A stretch of 64,000 nt of DNA from Parafilimonas terrae (lineage in GTDB: Bacteria > Bacteroidota > Bacteroidia > Chitinophagales > Chitinophagaceae): contig NZ_FOXQ01000003.1 in NCBI RefSeq assembly GCF_900115755.1, positions 310,001 through 374,000 on the forward strand. Direction: 5' to 3'. The notes under the pieces were generated by a model. The model ran no database searches and had not been told where the DNA came from. It saw only the letters and a list, made by a program, of their open reading frames with translations. Shown in pieces: positions 18,492 to 27,148 of this stretch (position 1 is its first letter; each line of letters starts with the position of its first letter). Both the position numbers and the translations under genes were made by a program.

Positions 18492-18896
18492 ATGTGGAAT
18501 CTCGTTTCAAAGAATACCCTTTTGATTATAGATGATGATGAAGTCATGGTTTTACTGCTGAAAAAGCTTTTTGAAAAAAAGTATATTGTTTATACAGCCT
18601 GCGACGGCGTTGAAGCAATTGACCATCTTACCAGGGGAGTTTGCCCGGATTTGATTATAACCGATATTTTTATGGAGAACATTGATGGGTATCAGCTTAT
18701 CAAACATCTTTCCACAAGCGTTGTTTACAAACATATCCCTGTAATAGTATTATCCGGTTCTAAAAATGCGGCATTGCCCCATAATTCTCTTTTTTCAACA
18801 ATGCTACATAAGCCTTTTGATCCGCTTCAGCTTCAAAACCTGGTTGAAACGAGCATTCTGAACAAGTACGGTATCCAATCATGCAATGAAAACTAA
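18492..18896 (+). CDS. Stand-alone response-regulator receiver
   Basis: A 134-residue single-domain receiver. All switch residues are present: acidic cluster Asp14-Asp16 (LIIDDDEV), phospho-acceptor Asp58 (DLIITDIF), Ser88 on strand 4 (IPVIVLSGS) and Lys107 on strand 5 (MLHKPFDP). There is no output domain. It is the first gene of the plus-strand glycan operon and stops 6 bases before the initiating sugar transferase, whose N-terminus itself looks like a receiver. It may therefore act by protein contact on the transferase or on a kinase relay rather than on DNA (inference). The cognate histidine kinase is not adjacent; the LytS-type kinase at 42066-42812 already has its own LytTR partner. Confidence 0.88.
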   Translation: MWNLVSKNTLLIIDDDEVMVLLLKKLFEKKYIVYTACDGVEAIDHLTRGVCPDLIITDIFMENIDGYQLIKHLSTSVVYKHIPVIVLSGSKNAALPHNSLFSTMLHKPFDPLQLQNLVETSILNKYGIQSCNEN

Positions 18897-18902
18897 TCCC
18901 CT

Positions 18903-20018
18903 ATGAACGGTATATTTAATAATGAAATAAGCCTGAATGAAACTGCGGAAGCAGGTCCTAACCGGCCTGATCTTAACCTGCTGGTAATATTGTCTGCTTC
19001 ATCTGCTGCTGCAGAAAAAGCCTTTTCACAAAGCGTGTACATTAATGCAGCGGAAGATATCTTTACTGCAAAGGAAATTATCCTGTCAAACAAGGTCTAT
19101 TCTTTCGATGCTATAATATGCGATGCCGCATTAAACAAAAAAAGTATAGCCGAACTTACCAGCATATTGAACAGCAAACAGGTGATTAACAACATCCCGC
19201 TTTTGTTGTTAAGCTTTCATGAAAAAGCAGATAGTGCTGCTCTTTTAAACAGCCTCAAAGGTTTTGATGATATAATAACAGGCAATATTTCATCAGCAGA
19301 CCTGAATGATAAGATTGAAATTCTTAAAAAATACAAGCTTTTAAAAAATAAATTGCCTTACAAACCGGACGCAGCACAACCGGGCTTTGAATACAAAGGT
19401 TTTAATTACACTTTTAAAAGAACACTTGATATCGTATTGTCTTCACTTTTATTATTACTTGTTTCTCCTATTTTAATTCTTATTGCAATTGCTATTAAAT
19501 TAGAAACCAGGGGGCCGGTTTTTTATATTTCCAAGCGGGCAGGGAGATGGTACAGGGTTTTTTCATTTTATAAGTTCAGGACAATGGTAGCAAATGCAGA
19601 CAGCATGATCCACGACCTGAAATATATGAATGAATACAGAGATAATAAAACATCTTTCTTTTTTAAATTGAAAGACGATCCGAGGGTTACCCGTGTGGGA
19701 AGAATACTTCGCAAAACCAGCCTTGATGAATTGCCGCAGCTCATAAATGTTTTAAAAGGCGATATGAGCATTGTTGGCAACAGGCCATTGCCCTTGTACG
19801 AGGCACAAACTATTACTGTTGATAAATCGGCCAAACGTTTTTTTGCCACAGCCGGCATTACTGGATTATGGCAGGTTAAAGGCAGGTCAAACGTTAATCT
19901 TACCACCGACGAAAGAATTGCAATGGATATTGATTATGCTGAAAAGTCCTCCTTTCTGTTTGATTTAAAAATTATGCTTAAAACGCCAAAAGAATTAATA
20001 CTGAAAAGCAATGTTTGA
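18903..20018 (+). CDS. Initiating sugar transferase with N-terminal receiver-like domain
   Basis: A 371-residue phosphoglycosyltransferase of the bacterial sugar transferase family. Residues about 171-371 carry the membrane re-entrant helix ([19 protein letters not shown]), KFRTM, the catalytic Asp-Glu in [17 protein letters not shown] and VGNRPLP, then [12 protein letters not shown]. It moves a sugar-1-phosphate from UDP-sugar to undecaprenyl phosphate, the first step of repeat-unit assembly. Instead of the usual four-helix N-terminus, residues about 24-145 look like a receiver: strands [14 protein letters not shown] (Asp74 at the acceptor place) and IPLLLLS. It lacks the acidic pair and the conserved Lys, so phosphorylation is doubtful. 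It overlaps the next GT2 by 8 bases. Confidence 0.88.
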   Translation: MNGIFNNEISLNETAEAGPNRPDLNLLVILSASSAAAEKAFSQSVYINAAEDIFTAKEIILSNKVYSFDAIICDAALNKKSIAELTSILNSKQVINNIPLLLLSFHEKADSAALLNSLKGFDDIITGNISSADLNDKIEILKKYKLLKNKLPYKPDAAQPGFEYKGFNYTFKRTLDIVLSSLLLLLVSPILILIAIAIKLETRGPVFYISKRAGRWYRVFSFYKFRTMVANADSMIHDLKYMNEYRDNKTSFFFKLKDDPRVTRVGRILRKTSLDELPQLINVLKGDMSIVGNRPLPLYEAQTITVDKSAKRFFATAGITGLWQVKGRSNVNLTTDERIAMDIDYAEKSSFLFDLKIMLKTPKELILKSNV

Positions 20019-21216
20019 TATAGCGATTAACATATTATTCCTCATTTTTTTAATTTACTGCGGGCTTTCAGTATTTTATTTCTTTATTTTTTCCCTTGCA
20101 GGTTTAATAAGCAAAAAAGAAAGTAATTCAAATTTTTCTGTTCCGGTAAGCCGCATAGCCGTTTTGGTACCTGCTTACAAAGAAGACAATATTATTTTGT
20201 CAACAGCAGCAAACCTGCTCAAACTGGATTATCCGAAAAACTGGTACGATATATATATAATAGCAGATTCTTTTCAGCCGGGCACAATTACCCGGTTAAA
20301 AGAACTTGATTTAAACGTTATTGAAGTTTCGTTTGAAAACAGCACCAAAACAAAATCGCTGAATGCGGCCTTTCAAAGCATTACACAACACTACAACATA
20401 GCATTGATTTGTGACGCTGATAATTTATTGGCTGAAGATTTTTTAAGGCAGGTGAATTACGAATTCGTAAACGGTGAAAAAGCTGTACAGGCAAAGCGCG
20501 TTGCTAAAAATGCTGATACAAAATTTGCCGTGCTTGATGGCTGCAGCGAAGCTATCAATAACCATATATTCAGGAAAGGCGCTAATGCATTGGGCCTTTC
20601 TTCTGCAGTAATTGGTTCAGGAATGGCTTTTGAATTCGATTTCCTGAAAAATATTTTGCACGAAATTGAAGCAGTAAGCGGCTTTGACAAACCGCTTCAG
20701 TTAAAAGTTGTGGAAAGCGGTATAAAAATTAAATACCTGGAAAACGCATTGGTTTTTGATGAAAAGATAGATAACCCTAATGCCTTCAAGCACCAGCGGA
20801 AAAGATGGCTGCTCAGCCAGTTTGTTTATTTAAAACAATTTTTTGTACCGGGCATTCAGCAGCTTTTCAAAGGCAACTTCAGCTATTTTAATCTTGCAGT
20901 ATTAAATAATGTTGTTCCGCCACGGGTGCTTTTAATTTTTGCATTGTTTGTATTAACTGTATTGAGTTATTTCTTTCAGCCAGCAACTATTTTTTATGTA
21001 TTTACGGGCATCAGCATTTTATATTTTATAACGCTTGCAATAGCCTTACCAAAGCAATTGATAAATAAAAATTTATTCAGCGCAGCATTGCACCTTCCAA
21101 AGGCAATATGCATGATGATCGTTTCATTGTTCACAATAAAAAAAGCAAAAAACGTTTTTATTCATACTGCTCATACAAAAAATGAAGTAAGTAATCCTTT
21201 GTTTAAAGCTAAATGA
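20011..21216 (+). CDS. Processive-type GT2 glycosyltransferase
   Basis: A 401-residue membrane GT2. One N-terminal helix is followed by the catalytic domain with VLVPAYKED, IIADSFQPG, ALICDADN (metal-binding D-x-D) and the QRKRW form of the QxxRW motif (KHQRKRWLLSQF). Three more helices close the protein (about 300-390). The QxxRW motif is typical of processive enzymes such as cellulose, hyaluronan and related synthases, although single-addition enzymes with it exist. Its ATG overlaps the stop of the initiating transferase (ATGTTTGA), and its stop overlaps the next GT2 by ATGA, so the order of synthesis probably follows the operon order. Confidence 0.83.
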   Translation: MFDIAINILFLIFLIYCGLSVFYFFIFSLAGLISKKESNSNFSVPVSRIAVLVPAYKEDNIILSTAANLLKLDYPKNWYDIYIIADSFQPGTITRLKELDLNVIEVSFENSTKTKSLNAAFQSITQHYNIALICDADNLLAEDFLRQVNYEFVNGEKAVQAKRVAKNADTKFAVLDGCSEAINNHIFRKGANALGLSSAVIGSGMAFEFDFLKNILHEIEAVSGFDKPLQLKVVESGIKIKYLENALVFDEKIDNPNAFKHQRKRWLLSQFVYLKQFFVPGIQQLFKGNFSYFNLAVLNNVVPPRVLLIFALFVLTVLSYFFQPATIFYVFTGISILYFITLAIALPKQLINKNLFSAALHLPKAICMMIVSLFTIKKAKNVFIHTAHTKNEVSNPLFKAK

Positions 21217-22127
21217 CAAATAAGCCGCTCATATCAATTATTACCATCAATTATAACAATGCCGATATTACTGCAGCTTTGTTGCGGTCGGTTCTTTGTC
21301 TTGAATATACCAATATTGAAGTGATCGTTGTTGACAATGCTTCAAAAGAAAATCCTGCAGAAAAACTTAAAAGCATTCTTCCTTCGGTTAAAATTATTCT
21401 AAGCGATAAAAACCTTGGTTTTGCAGGCGGTAATAATCTCGGCATTAAACAGGCAAAAGGCGATTATTTATTTTTTGTAAACAACGATACTGAATTAACG
21501 CCAACCATACTCGGCGGCTTGCTTGAAATATTCCGCGATTATCCTGATGCCGGCGTTGTAAGTCCAAAGTTCCATTATTATTATGCTCCGGGCACTATTG
21601 AATTTGCGGGCTATAATGCGGTTAACACTTTCACGGCAAGAAACAGCATGATAGGTTGCCGCACAAAAGATGAAGGTCAATATGATACTATATCAAAAAC
21701 CAACTATGGCCACGGCGGCGGTATGATGGTTTCCAGGCGCGTGATTGAAGAAGTTGGCCCGATGCCTGAAGTTTATTTTCTATATTACGAGGAATTTGAC
21801 TGGTGCGAACAAATAAAGAAGAAAGGGTTCAATATCTATTACCAGTACAAATCATTAATCTATCATAAGGAATCAATGACAGTTGGTAAAACCAGCACTT
21901 TAAAAACTTTTTACCTTAACAGGAACAGGATATTATTCATGCGCAGGAATGTAAAAGGCATTTCGTTTTTAGGATTTGCTTTTTACTACACCTTTTTCAC
22001 TTTACCTAAAAATACTGTTGGCTATTTATTAAAGAAAGAAACAGATCATTTAAAAGCATTTTGGAAAGGCGTTGCATGGAATTTATCAAATCGTAACCTT
22101 AAAAAAATTGAATTATGTGCGGAATAG
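21213..22127 (+). CDS. GT2 glycosyltransferase, rhamnosyl/galactofuranosyl-transferase-like
   Basis: A soluble 304-residue GT2. Seen motifs are ISIITINYNNADIT, VIVVDNASKE, NLGFAGGNNLGI, the D-x-D-like FFVNNDTEL, GHGGGMMVSR and YEEFDWCEQIK. This set is characteristic of the WcaA/RfbN-like GT2 group, which includes rhamnosyl- and galactofuranosyltransferases. It acts at the inner face of the cytoplasmic membrane on lipid-linked intermediates. It starts inside the preceding gene (ATGA) and its end overlaps the amidotransferase by 13 bases. The donor sugar cannot be assigned. Confidence 0.85.
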   Translation: MTNKPLISIITINYNNADITAALLRSVLCLEYTNIEVIVVDNASKENPAEKLKSILPSVKIILSDKNLGFAGGNNLGIKQAKGDYLFFVNNDTELTPTILGGLLEIFRDYPDAGVVSPKFHYYYAPGTIEFAGYNAVNTFTARNSMIGCRTKDEGQYDTISKTNYGHGGGMMVSRRVIEEVGPMPEVYFLYYEEFDWCEQIKKKGFNIYYQYKSLIYHKESMTVGKTSTLKTFYLNRNRILFMRRNVKGISFLGFAFYYTFFTLPKNTVGYLLKKETDHLKAFWKGVAWNLSNRNLKKIELCAE

Positions 22128-24019
22128 CCGGCTTCTTCGACTTCAATAAAAACACATCTGCATCTGTATTGCAGAAGATGACGGATGCATTAATACATCG
22201 TGGCCCGAACGATGCCGGTTATGAAATAATCGATAACCCTTATGCTTCCATAGGTTTGGGGCAAAGAAGATTATCAATCATTGATCTTTCTGCTAATGGC
22301 CGCCAGCCCATGCATTTTGAAAACCTGAGCTTGATTTTTAATGGCGAGATATACAACTACAATTCTATCCGGGAAGAACTTATAAAAGCTGGTTATTCTT
22401 TTCATTCAACATCAGATACAGAAGTTATTTTAAAAGGTTATCACAAATGGGGCGATGCTGTTGTAAACAAATTCATCGGCATGTTTGCATATATTATTTA
22501 TGATTCAGCTAAAAATGAAGTAACGATATGCAGGGACAGGGCCGGCGTAAAACCTTTATATTATTATTGGAATAATAATATTTTGCTTTTTGCATCAGAA
22601 TTAAAAAGCCTGCACCAGCATCCATCTTTTCAAAAGGAAGTTGATGTAAACAGTCTTTCGCTGTTTCTTCAATACAGCTATATTCCGGCGCCGCATACAA
22701 TCTTTAAAAATACATTCAAATTAAAACCGGCACATTATCTTAAGCTGTCACTGGCAACAAAAAATATAACGGAAACCAGGTATTGGGATGTATGTAATTA
22801 TTATAATAAACCCACCCTTGATATTTCTGAACAGGAGGCCATTGATGAGGTGGAAAAATTGCTTATCTCTTCTTACGAATACCGCATGGTAGCCGACGTT
22901 CCGGTTGGTTTATTTTTAAGCGGCGGTTATGACAGTACAAGTGTTGCTGCCATTCTTCAAAAAAACAGGACAGAAAAATTAAAAACCTTTACCATAGGTT
23001 ATAAAGAAGCAGCTTTTAACGAAGCGCCTGAAGCAAAAAAGATTGCAGCATATCTTGGCACAGACCATCATGAATGGTATATAACCGCTGCGGATGCAGC
23101 AGATGTTTTTCATAAGCTGCCTGAAATTTATGATGAGCCTTTTGCTGACAATTCTGTTGTGCCAACAGCCTTGGTGAGCAAGCTTGCAAGCCAGCATGTA
23201 AAAGTTTCACTTTCTGCCGATGGCGGCGATGAAGTGTTTGCCGGTTATAACAAGTTTAATCAATCAATCCGTTATACAGAGTCTGTACCTTATTTTATGC
23301 AATCGCTTTTCGGGAATGTAATGTCTTACATTAATCCTGAACATATTCCATATTTCAACAGGCAGTACAATTTTGCCACGCGTTATAAAAAGATGCAGAA
23401 CATCTGGAAAGAGAAAACGCCGGCTGCCGCCATGAAATATATCAGCCAATATATAACTGAAGAAGAAGCAGATGTTTTTCTGAAACATAAATATGAAGGC
23501 TACAAAACAAATTTTGAAAGCGGCTGCAAACTATCCGGCGATGTAAATTCTCTCAACAAATTACTGGCTATAGATTATCAAACATTTTTGGTTGATAATA
23601 ATCTTGTAAAAGTTGACCGCGCCACAATGTCCGTAGGGCTTGAAGGCCGTGAGCCAATGCTGGATCACCGCATCATTGAATTTGTTGCGCAGCTTCCTGC
23701 ACATTTAAAAATACGCAACCATACTAACAAATATATTCTTAAGCAAATCGTGCACAAGTACGTTCCAAAGGAATTAATGGACAGGCCGAAAATGCCTTTT
23801 ATTGCGCCATTAACCGTTTGGTTTAAAGATGAGCTGAAAGAAAAGATTAATTATTATTTGAGCGAAGAAAAGCTTAATGAAACAGGCCTGTTCAATAATG
23901 GCCCTGTTATGAAATTAAGCAAAGATTACCTGCAGGGCAAGCGGGTAACTTACCAGAAAGTATGGAACATTTTAGTATTTCAATTATGGTATGAAAAGTG
24001 GTGCAAAAACGCCGCTTAA
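22115..24019 (+). CDS. asnB: Asparagine synthase-type glutamine amidotransferase
   Basis: A 634-residue protein of the glutamine-hydrolysing asparagine synthetase family. The N-terminal nucleophile is Cys2 (MCGIAGFFDF), followed by the glutaminase domain with RGPNDAG, RLSIIDLS and FNGEIYNY. The synthetase domain has the pyrophosphate loop SGGYDSTSV near residues 268-275 (usually SGGVDSS), LSADGGDEVFAGY and PKMPF near the end. Enzymes of this family inside glycan clusters often amidate uronic acids or amino-sugar carboxylates rather than Asp. Its position between GT2 and GT4 genes, with a 13-base overlap upstream, supports a role in glycan modification (inference). A housekeeping asparagine synthetase remains possible. 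The symbol gives the family. Confidence 0.85.
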   Translation: MCGIAGFFDFNKNTSASVLQKMTDALIHRGPNDAGYEIIDNPYASIGLGQRRLSIIDLSANGRQPMHFENLSLIFNGEIYNYNSIREELIKAGYSFHSTSDTEVILKGYHKWGDAVVNKFIGMFAYIIYDSAKNEVTICRDRAGVKPLYYYWNNNILLFASELKSLHQHPSFQKEVDVNSLSLFLQYSYIPAPHTIFKNTFKLKPAHYLKLSLATKNITETRYWDVCNYYNKPTLDISEQEAIDEVEKLLISSYEYRMVADVPVGLFLSGGYDSTSVAAILQKNRTEKLKTFTIGYKEAAFNEAPEAKKIAAYLGTDHHEWYITAADAADVFHKLPEIYDEPFADNSVVPTALVSKLASQHVKVSLSADGGDEVFAGYNKFNQSIRYTESVPYFMQSLFGNVMSYINPEHIPYFNRQYNFATRYKKMQNIWKEKTPAAAMKYISQYITEEEADVFLKHKYEGYKTNFESGCKLSGDVNSLNKLLAIDYQTFLVDNNLVKVDRATMSVGLEGREPMLDHRIIEFVAQLPAHLKIRNHTNKYILKQIVHKYVPKELMDRPKMPFIAPLTVWFKDELKEKINYYLSEEKLNETGLFNNGPVMKLSKDYLQGKRVTYQKVWNILVFQLWYEKWCKNAA

Positions 24020-24035
24020 CAATATGGCTTGAATA

Positions 24036-25166
24036 ATGGAAAAGAAAAAAATCAAAGTACTTCAGGCCATACGGCAGGGCAAAGTGGGCGGTGGTGAATC
24101 GCACATTTTAAGCCTTGTAAAGCATATTGATAAAACAATATTCGAACCGGTAGTGCTTTCTTTTACTGACGGGCAAATGATTACCGAATTAAACCATACA
24201 GGTATTGACAATTTTGTAATCCCTTCTGAAAAAGCTTTTGATTTTACCACGTGGAGTAAGGTTAAAAAGTTGATGCAGCAGGAGCAGGTTGATCTTGTGC
24301 ATATACACGGCACCAGGGCAACATCCAATATTTACTGGGCTGCAAAAAAATTAGGCTTGCCTGTTGTTTATACCATTCATGGATGGTCGTTTCATGATGA
24401 TCAATCTTTACCGGTAAAAAAAGCACGCATATTATTTGAGCAATGGATAACAAAAAAAACTGACTGTAATATTTCGGTTTCAGCATCCAATCAAAAAACA
24501 GGCAGGGATAATATTTCCAACTTTAATTCTACCGTTATTTATAACGGAATTGATGTTGAACATTTCAGCCCGTACAATACAGAAAGAAGATCATTAAGAA
24601 AAGAATTGAATATTCCGGCAGATGCTTTTGTTTTCAGTTTTATTGGAAGAACCACTATTCAAAAAAACCCGCTGGGATTAATAAAAGCTTTTAAGACAAT
24701 AAAAGAGGCCAACCCTAAAGCCTTATTGTTAATGGTAGGCGATGGTGAATTAAAAGAAGCAGCAGTGCAATTGGTAAAAGAACTTAGCCTGGAAAAGCAT
24801 GTTGTTTTTGAAGGGTTCAGAACTGATGTTGCAGACATCTTGTTTTCGTCCGATGTGTACTGCTTACCTTCTTTGTGGGAAGGCTTCCCAATTGGTTTGC
24901 TGGAAGCAATGGCTATGGCTAAACCGGTAATTGCAACAAAAGTGGATGGATCTTCTGAAATCATCCATCATAAAAAAAATGGTTTACTGATAGAACCGCA
25001 GCGGGATGAAATGCTTTCCGGTGCTATGCTTGAATTAATGAATAATGAAACTTTAAGAAACGAGTTAGCAAAAGCTGCACGGCAAACTATTACCAGCAAT
25101 TTTGATGTTTGTAAAATGACCAGGCAAATCGAAAATATTTATACCAATATCTTATCTGATAACTAA
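24036..25166 (+). CDS. Glycosyltransferase family 4
   Basis: A 376-residue GT-B fold retaining glycosyltransferase. The N-terminal half begins KIKVLQAIRQGKVGGGESH, the acceptor-side glycine loop; the middle has VYTIHGWSFHDD and IYNGIDVEHF; the C-terminal half has FSFIGRTTIQKNPLGLIKAF and the nucleotide-sugar E-x7-E motif in EGFPIGLLEAMAMAKPVIA. It is soluble and acts at the cytoplasmic membrane face. It starts 16 bases after the amidotransferase and ends 5 bases before the methyltransferase, so it is in the same operon. Sugar and linkage unknown. Confidence 0.87.
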   Translation: MEKKKIKVLQAIRQGKVGGGESHILSLVKHIDKTIFEPVVLSFTDGQMITELNHTGIDNFVIPSEKAFDFTTWSKVKKLMQQEQVDLVHIHGTRATSNIYWAAKKLGLPVVYTIHGWSFHDDQSLPVKKARILFEQWITKKTDCNISVSASNQKTGRDNISNFNSTVIYNGIDVEHFSPYNTERRSLRKELNIPADAFVFSFIGRTTIQKNPLGLIKAFKTIKEANPKALLLMVGDGELKEAAVQLVKELSLEKHVVFEGFRTDVADILFSSDVYCLPSLWEGFPIGLLEAMAMAKPVIATKVDGSSEIIHHKKNGLLIEPQRDEMLSGAMLELMNNETLRNELAKAARQTITSNFDVCKMTRQIENIYTNILSDN

Positions 25167-25171
25167 AAACA

Positions 25172-25996
25172 ATGGAAAACAAAACAAGTTTTTATGAGTT
25201 TGAAAGAATCGCTGACAGAAAGCGCATAGATTTTATTGCAGACTTTTTGAAAAGCGCTCTTCCCGCCAATGCAAGCATTCTTGATGTGGGCTGTGGCAAC
25301 GGTGTTATAAGCCGGCACCTTGGCCGCTTTGGCTTTAACGTAACCGGCATTGACGTAAGTGAAAAGGCGATTGAAAAAGCGAATGCTTTGAACCAGTTCA
25401 GCAATGTAAAATTCATGACAAAAAGCGCCGAACAGCTTGTTGCAGAAGGTTCAAGGTACGATGCAATAATATGCAGTGAAGTGCTGGAACATCTTAATAA
25501 CCCGGATGCCTTGCTCGAAGTTTTGGAAAGAAGCCTTACTTCAAAAGGCAAATTAATTATTACCGTTCCCAATGGCAAAGGGCCGAGGGAAAGCATAATT
25601 ACCAAACCTGTTTTAAAACTTAGAAATAAGAACAACCGGGTATGGAATTTGATTGTAAAATCAAAAAAATTATTAGGATATAGCGGCACTACCGTGCAGT
25701 CTGATGCAGACAACTTAGACCATATCCAGTTTTTCTCTAAAAAAGATATTCAGCAGCTTTCATCAAAACATAATTTAAAGATTATACGTTTTGGAAAAGC
25801 AAACTTTATAGAAGATGTATTTCCGTTTTCTTTTTTTGCAAAACGAATTAAATTCTTACAGGTGCTCGATTGCAAAATAGCCGATTGGTTACCTTATTAT
25901 TTCACAGGTGGATTTTTTTTCGTTTGCGAAAAAAACGACCATTATAAAACAGAGGCAATAAAATATAATGAGAATAGCTTACTTAGCATTAAATGA
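25172..25996 (+). CDS. Class I SAM-dependent methyltransferase
   Basis: A 274-residue methyltransferase. The SAM-binding motif I is ILDVGCGNGVISRHL (about residues 36-50), then an acidic strand end in VTGIDVSEKAIEKA, and motif IV-like YDAIICSEVLEHLNNP. The family is close to UbiG/Methyltransf_11 enzymes. In this operon it most likely O-methylates a sugar or caps the growing chain; chain-terminating methyltransferases are known for O-antigens, but there is no direct evidence here. Its last 29 bases overlap the start of the next glycosyltransferase in another frame, which points to strict translational coupling. Confidence 0.83.
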   Translation: MENKTSFYEFERIADRKRIDFIADFLKSALPANASILDVGCGNGVISRHLGRFGFNVTGIDVSEKAIEKANALNQFSNVKFMTKSAEQLVAEGSRYDAIICSEVLEHLNNPDALLEVLERSLTSKGKLIITVPNGKGPRESIITKPVLKLRNKNNRVWNLIVKSKKLLGYSGTTVQSDADNLDHIQFFSKKDIQQLSSKHNLKIIRFGKANFIEDVFPFSFFAKRIKFLQVLDCKIADWLPYYFTGGFFFVCEKNDHYKTEAIKYNENSLLSIK

Positions 25997-27143
25997 CCCT
26001 TTAGACAAGAAATCCTGGTCGGGCACAACCTACTACATTGCAAAGGCATTACAGAAAAACGGCAATGAAGTAGATTACCTCGGGCCCATCAAACCACCAA
26101 AATGGCTTGACAAAACCTTGCGTGCAATAGCCAAAGCAACAAGAATAATTTTCAGAAAGGAGTATATTACAAAATACAGCCTGCTGCTTAGCTGGTATTC
26201 AGCCAAACAGTTTACTAAAAAACTTAAGGGTAAAAAATACGATTGTATTTGTGCGCCGGCAGCATCAGTTGAACTGGGTTTCCTTAAAACAAACCTGCCT
26301 GTAATTTATATTACCGATGCCACTTTTGAATTGGTAAGCAATTACGATTACAGCGAGTTTAATAAAATGTTTTGGTTTTCAAAACTTGAAGGCAATCTTT
26401 TGGAAAAGAATGCACTGAAAAAAAGCTCTGCTGTAATATATCCATCAATATGGGCTGCAGAATCTGCAATTAAAGATTATCATATCGCAAACAATAAAGT
26501 TTTTATCGCGCCATTCGGTGCCAATATTGATATGATTCCTGACAGGCAGATCATCTATAAAAAATTGGAGAACAAACAGCTCACGTTATTATTTCTTGCC
26601 GTTGACTGGGACAGGAAAGGTGGCAGCATTGCATTTGATGTTTTAAAATATCTTATTTATACGCATGGCGTGCAGGCTAAACTTATTGTTTGCGGTTGTG
26701 TGCCGCCTTCACATATAGCGCACCCCAATATGGAAGTGATTCCGTTTCTTGATAAAAATAAGAAAGAAGATTATGACAGGTTTGTAAGCATCATGTCTTC
26801 CGCTCATTTTCTATTGGTGCCAACCCGCGCAGACTGTTCGCTGCTGGTAGGGTGCGAAGCCAATGCTTATGGCGTTCCTGCCATAACAACTGAAACCGGC
26901 GGCGTGCCTGAAATTGTGAAGGATGGCGTTAACGGGTATTGCCTGCCTTACTCAGCACCGGGCAGCACTTATGCCGCTTTAATTAATGAATTATTTATTA
27001 ATGAAGAAAAATACCAGCAGCTTGTTGCTTCAAGCAGGCAGCGTTTTGAAGAACATTTGAACTGGCAGAAATGGACTGAAAGCTTTACAGAGATTTATGA
27101 AAATAGCGTGGCCAAAAAAGAGCCAGCCATCAGCCTGAATTAA
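25968..27143 (+). CDS. Glycosyltransferase family 4
   Basis: A 391-residue GT-B glycosyltransferase. It starts MRIAYLALNDPLDKKSWSG, has LTLLFLAVDWDRKGGSIAFD in the nucleotide-binding half and LVGCEANAYGVPAITTETGG (the E-x7-E region) with VPEIVKDGVNGY. It is the last gene of the plus-strand operon. The ATG at 25968 lies inside the methyltransferase gene, a 29-base overlap. Transcription likely ends at the hairpin 27158-27187, which falls inside the tail of the convergent gene. Donor and acceptor cannot be named. Confidence 0.85.
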   Translation: MRIAYLALNDPLDKKSWSGTTYYIAKALQKNGNEVDYLGPIKPPKWLDKTLRAIAKATRIIFRKEYITKYSLLLSWYSAKQFTKKLKGKKYDCICAPAASVELGFLKTNLPVIYITDATFELVSNYDYSEFNKMFWFSKLEGNLLEKNALKKSSAVIYPSIWAAESAIKDYHIANNKVFIAPFGANIDMIPDRQIIYKKLENKQLTLLFLAVDWDRKGGSIAFDVLKYLIYTHGVQAKLIVCGCVPPSHIAHPNMEVIPFLDKNKKEDYDRFVSIMSSAHFLLVPTRADCSLLVGCEANAYGVPAITTETGGVPEIVKDGVNGYCLPYSAPGSTYAALINELFINEEKYQQLVASSRQRFEEHLNWQKWTESFTEIYENSVAKKEPAISLN

Positions 27144-27148
27144 ATATT

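Noticed and set aside
25192-25713. Minus-strand frame of 173 codons over the methyltransferase gene
   Set aside because: Antisense to a gene with clear SAM-binding motifs; rich in Ser and Leu as expected for a shadow.
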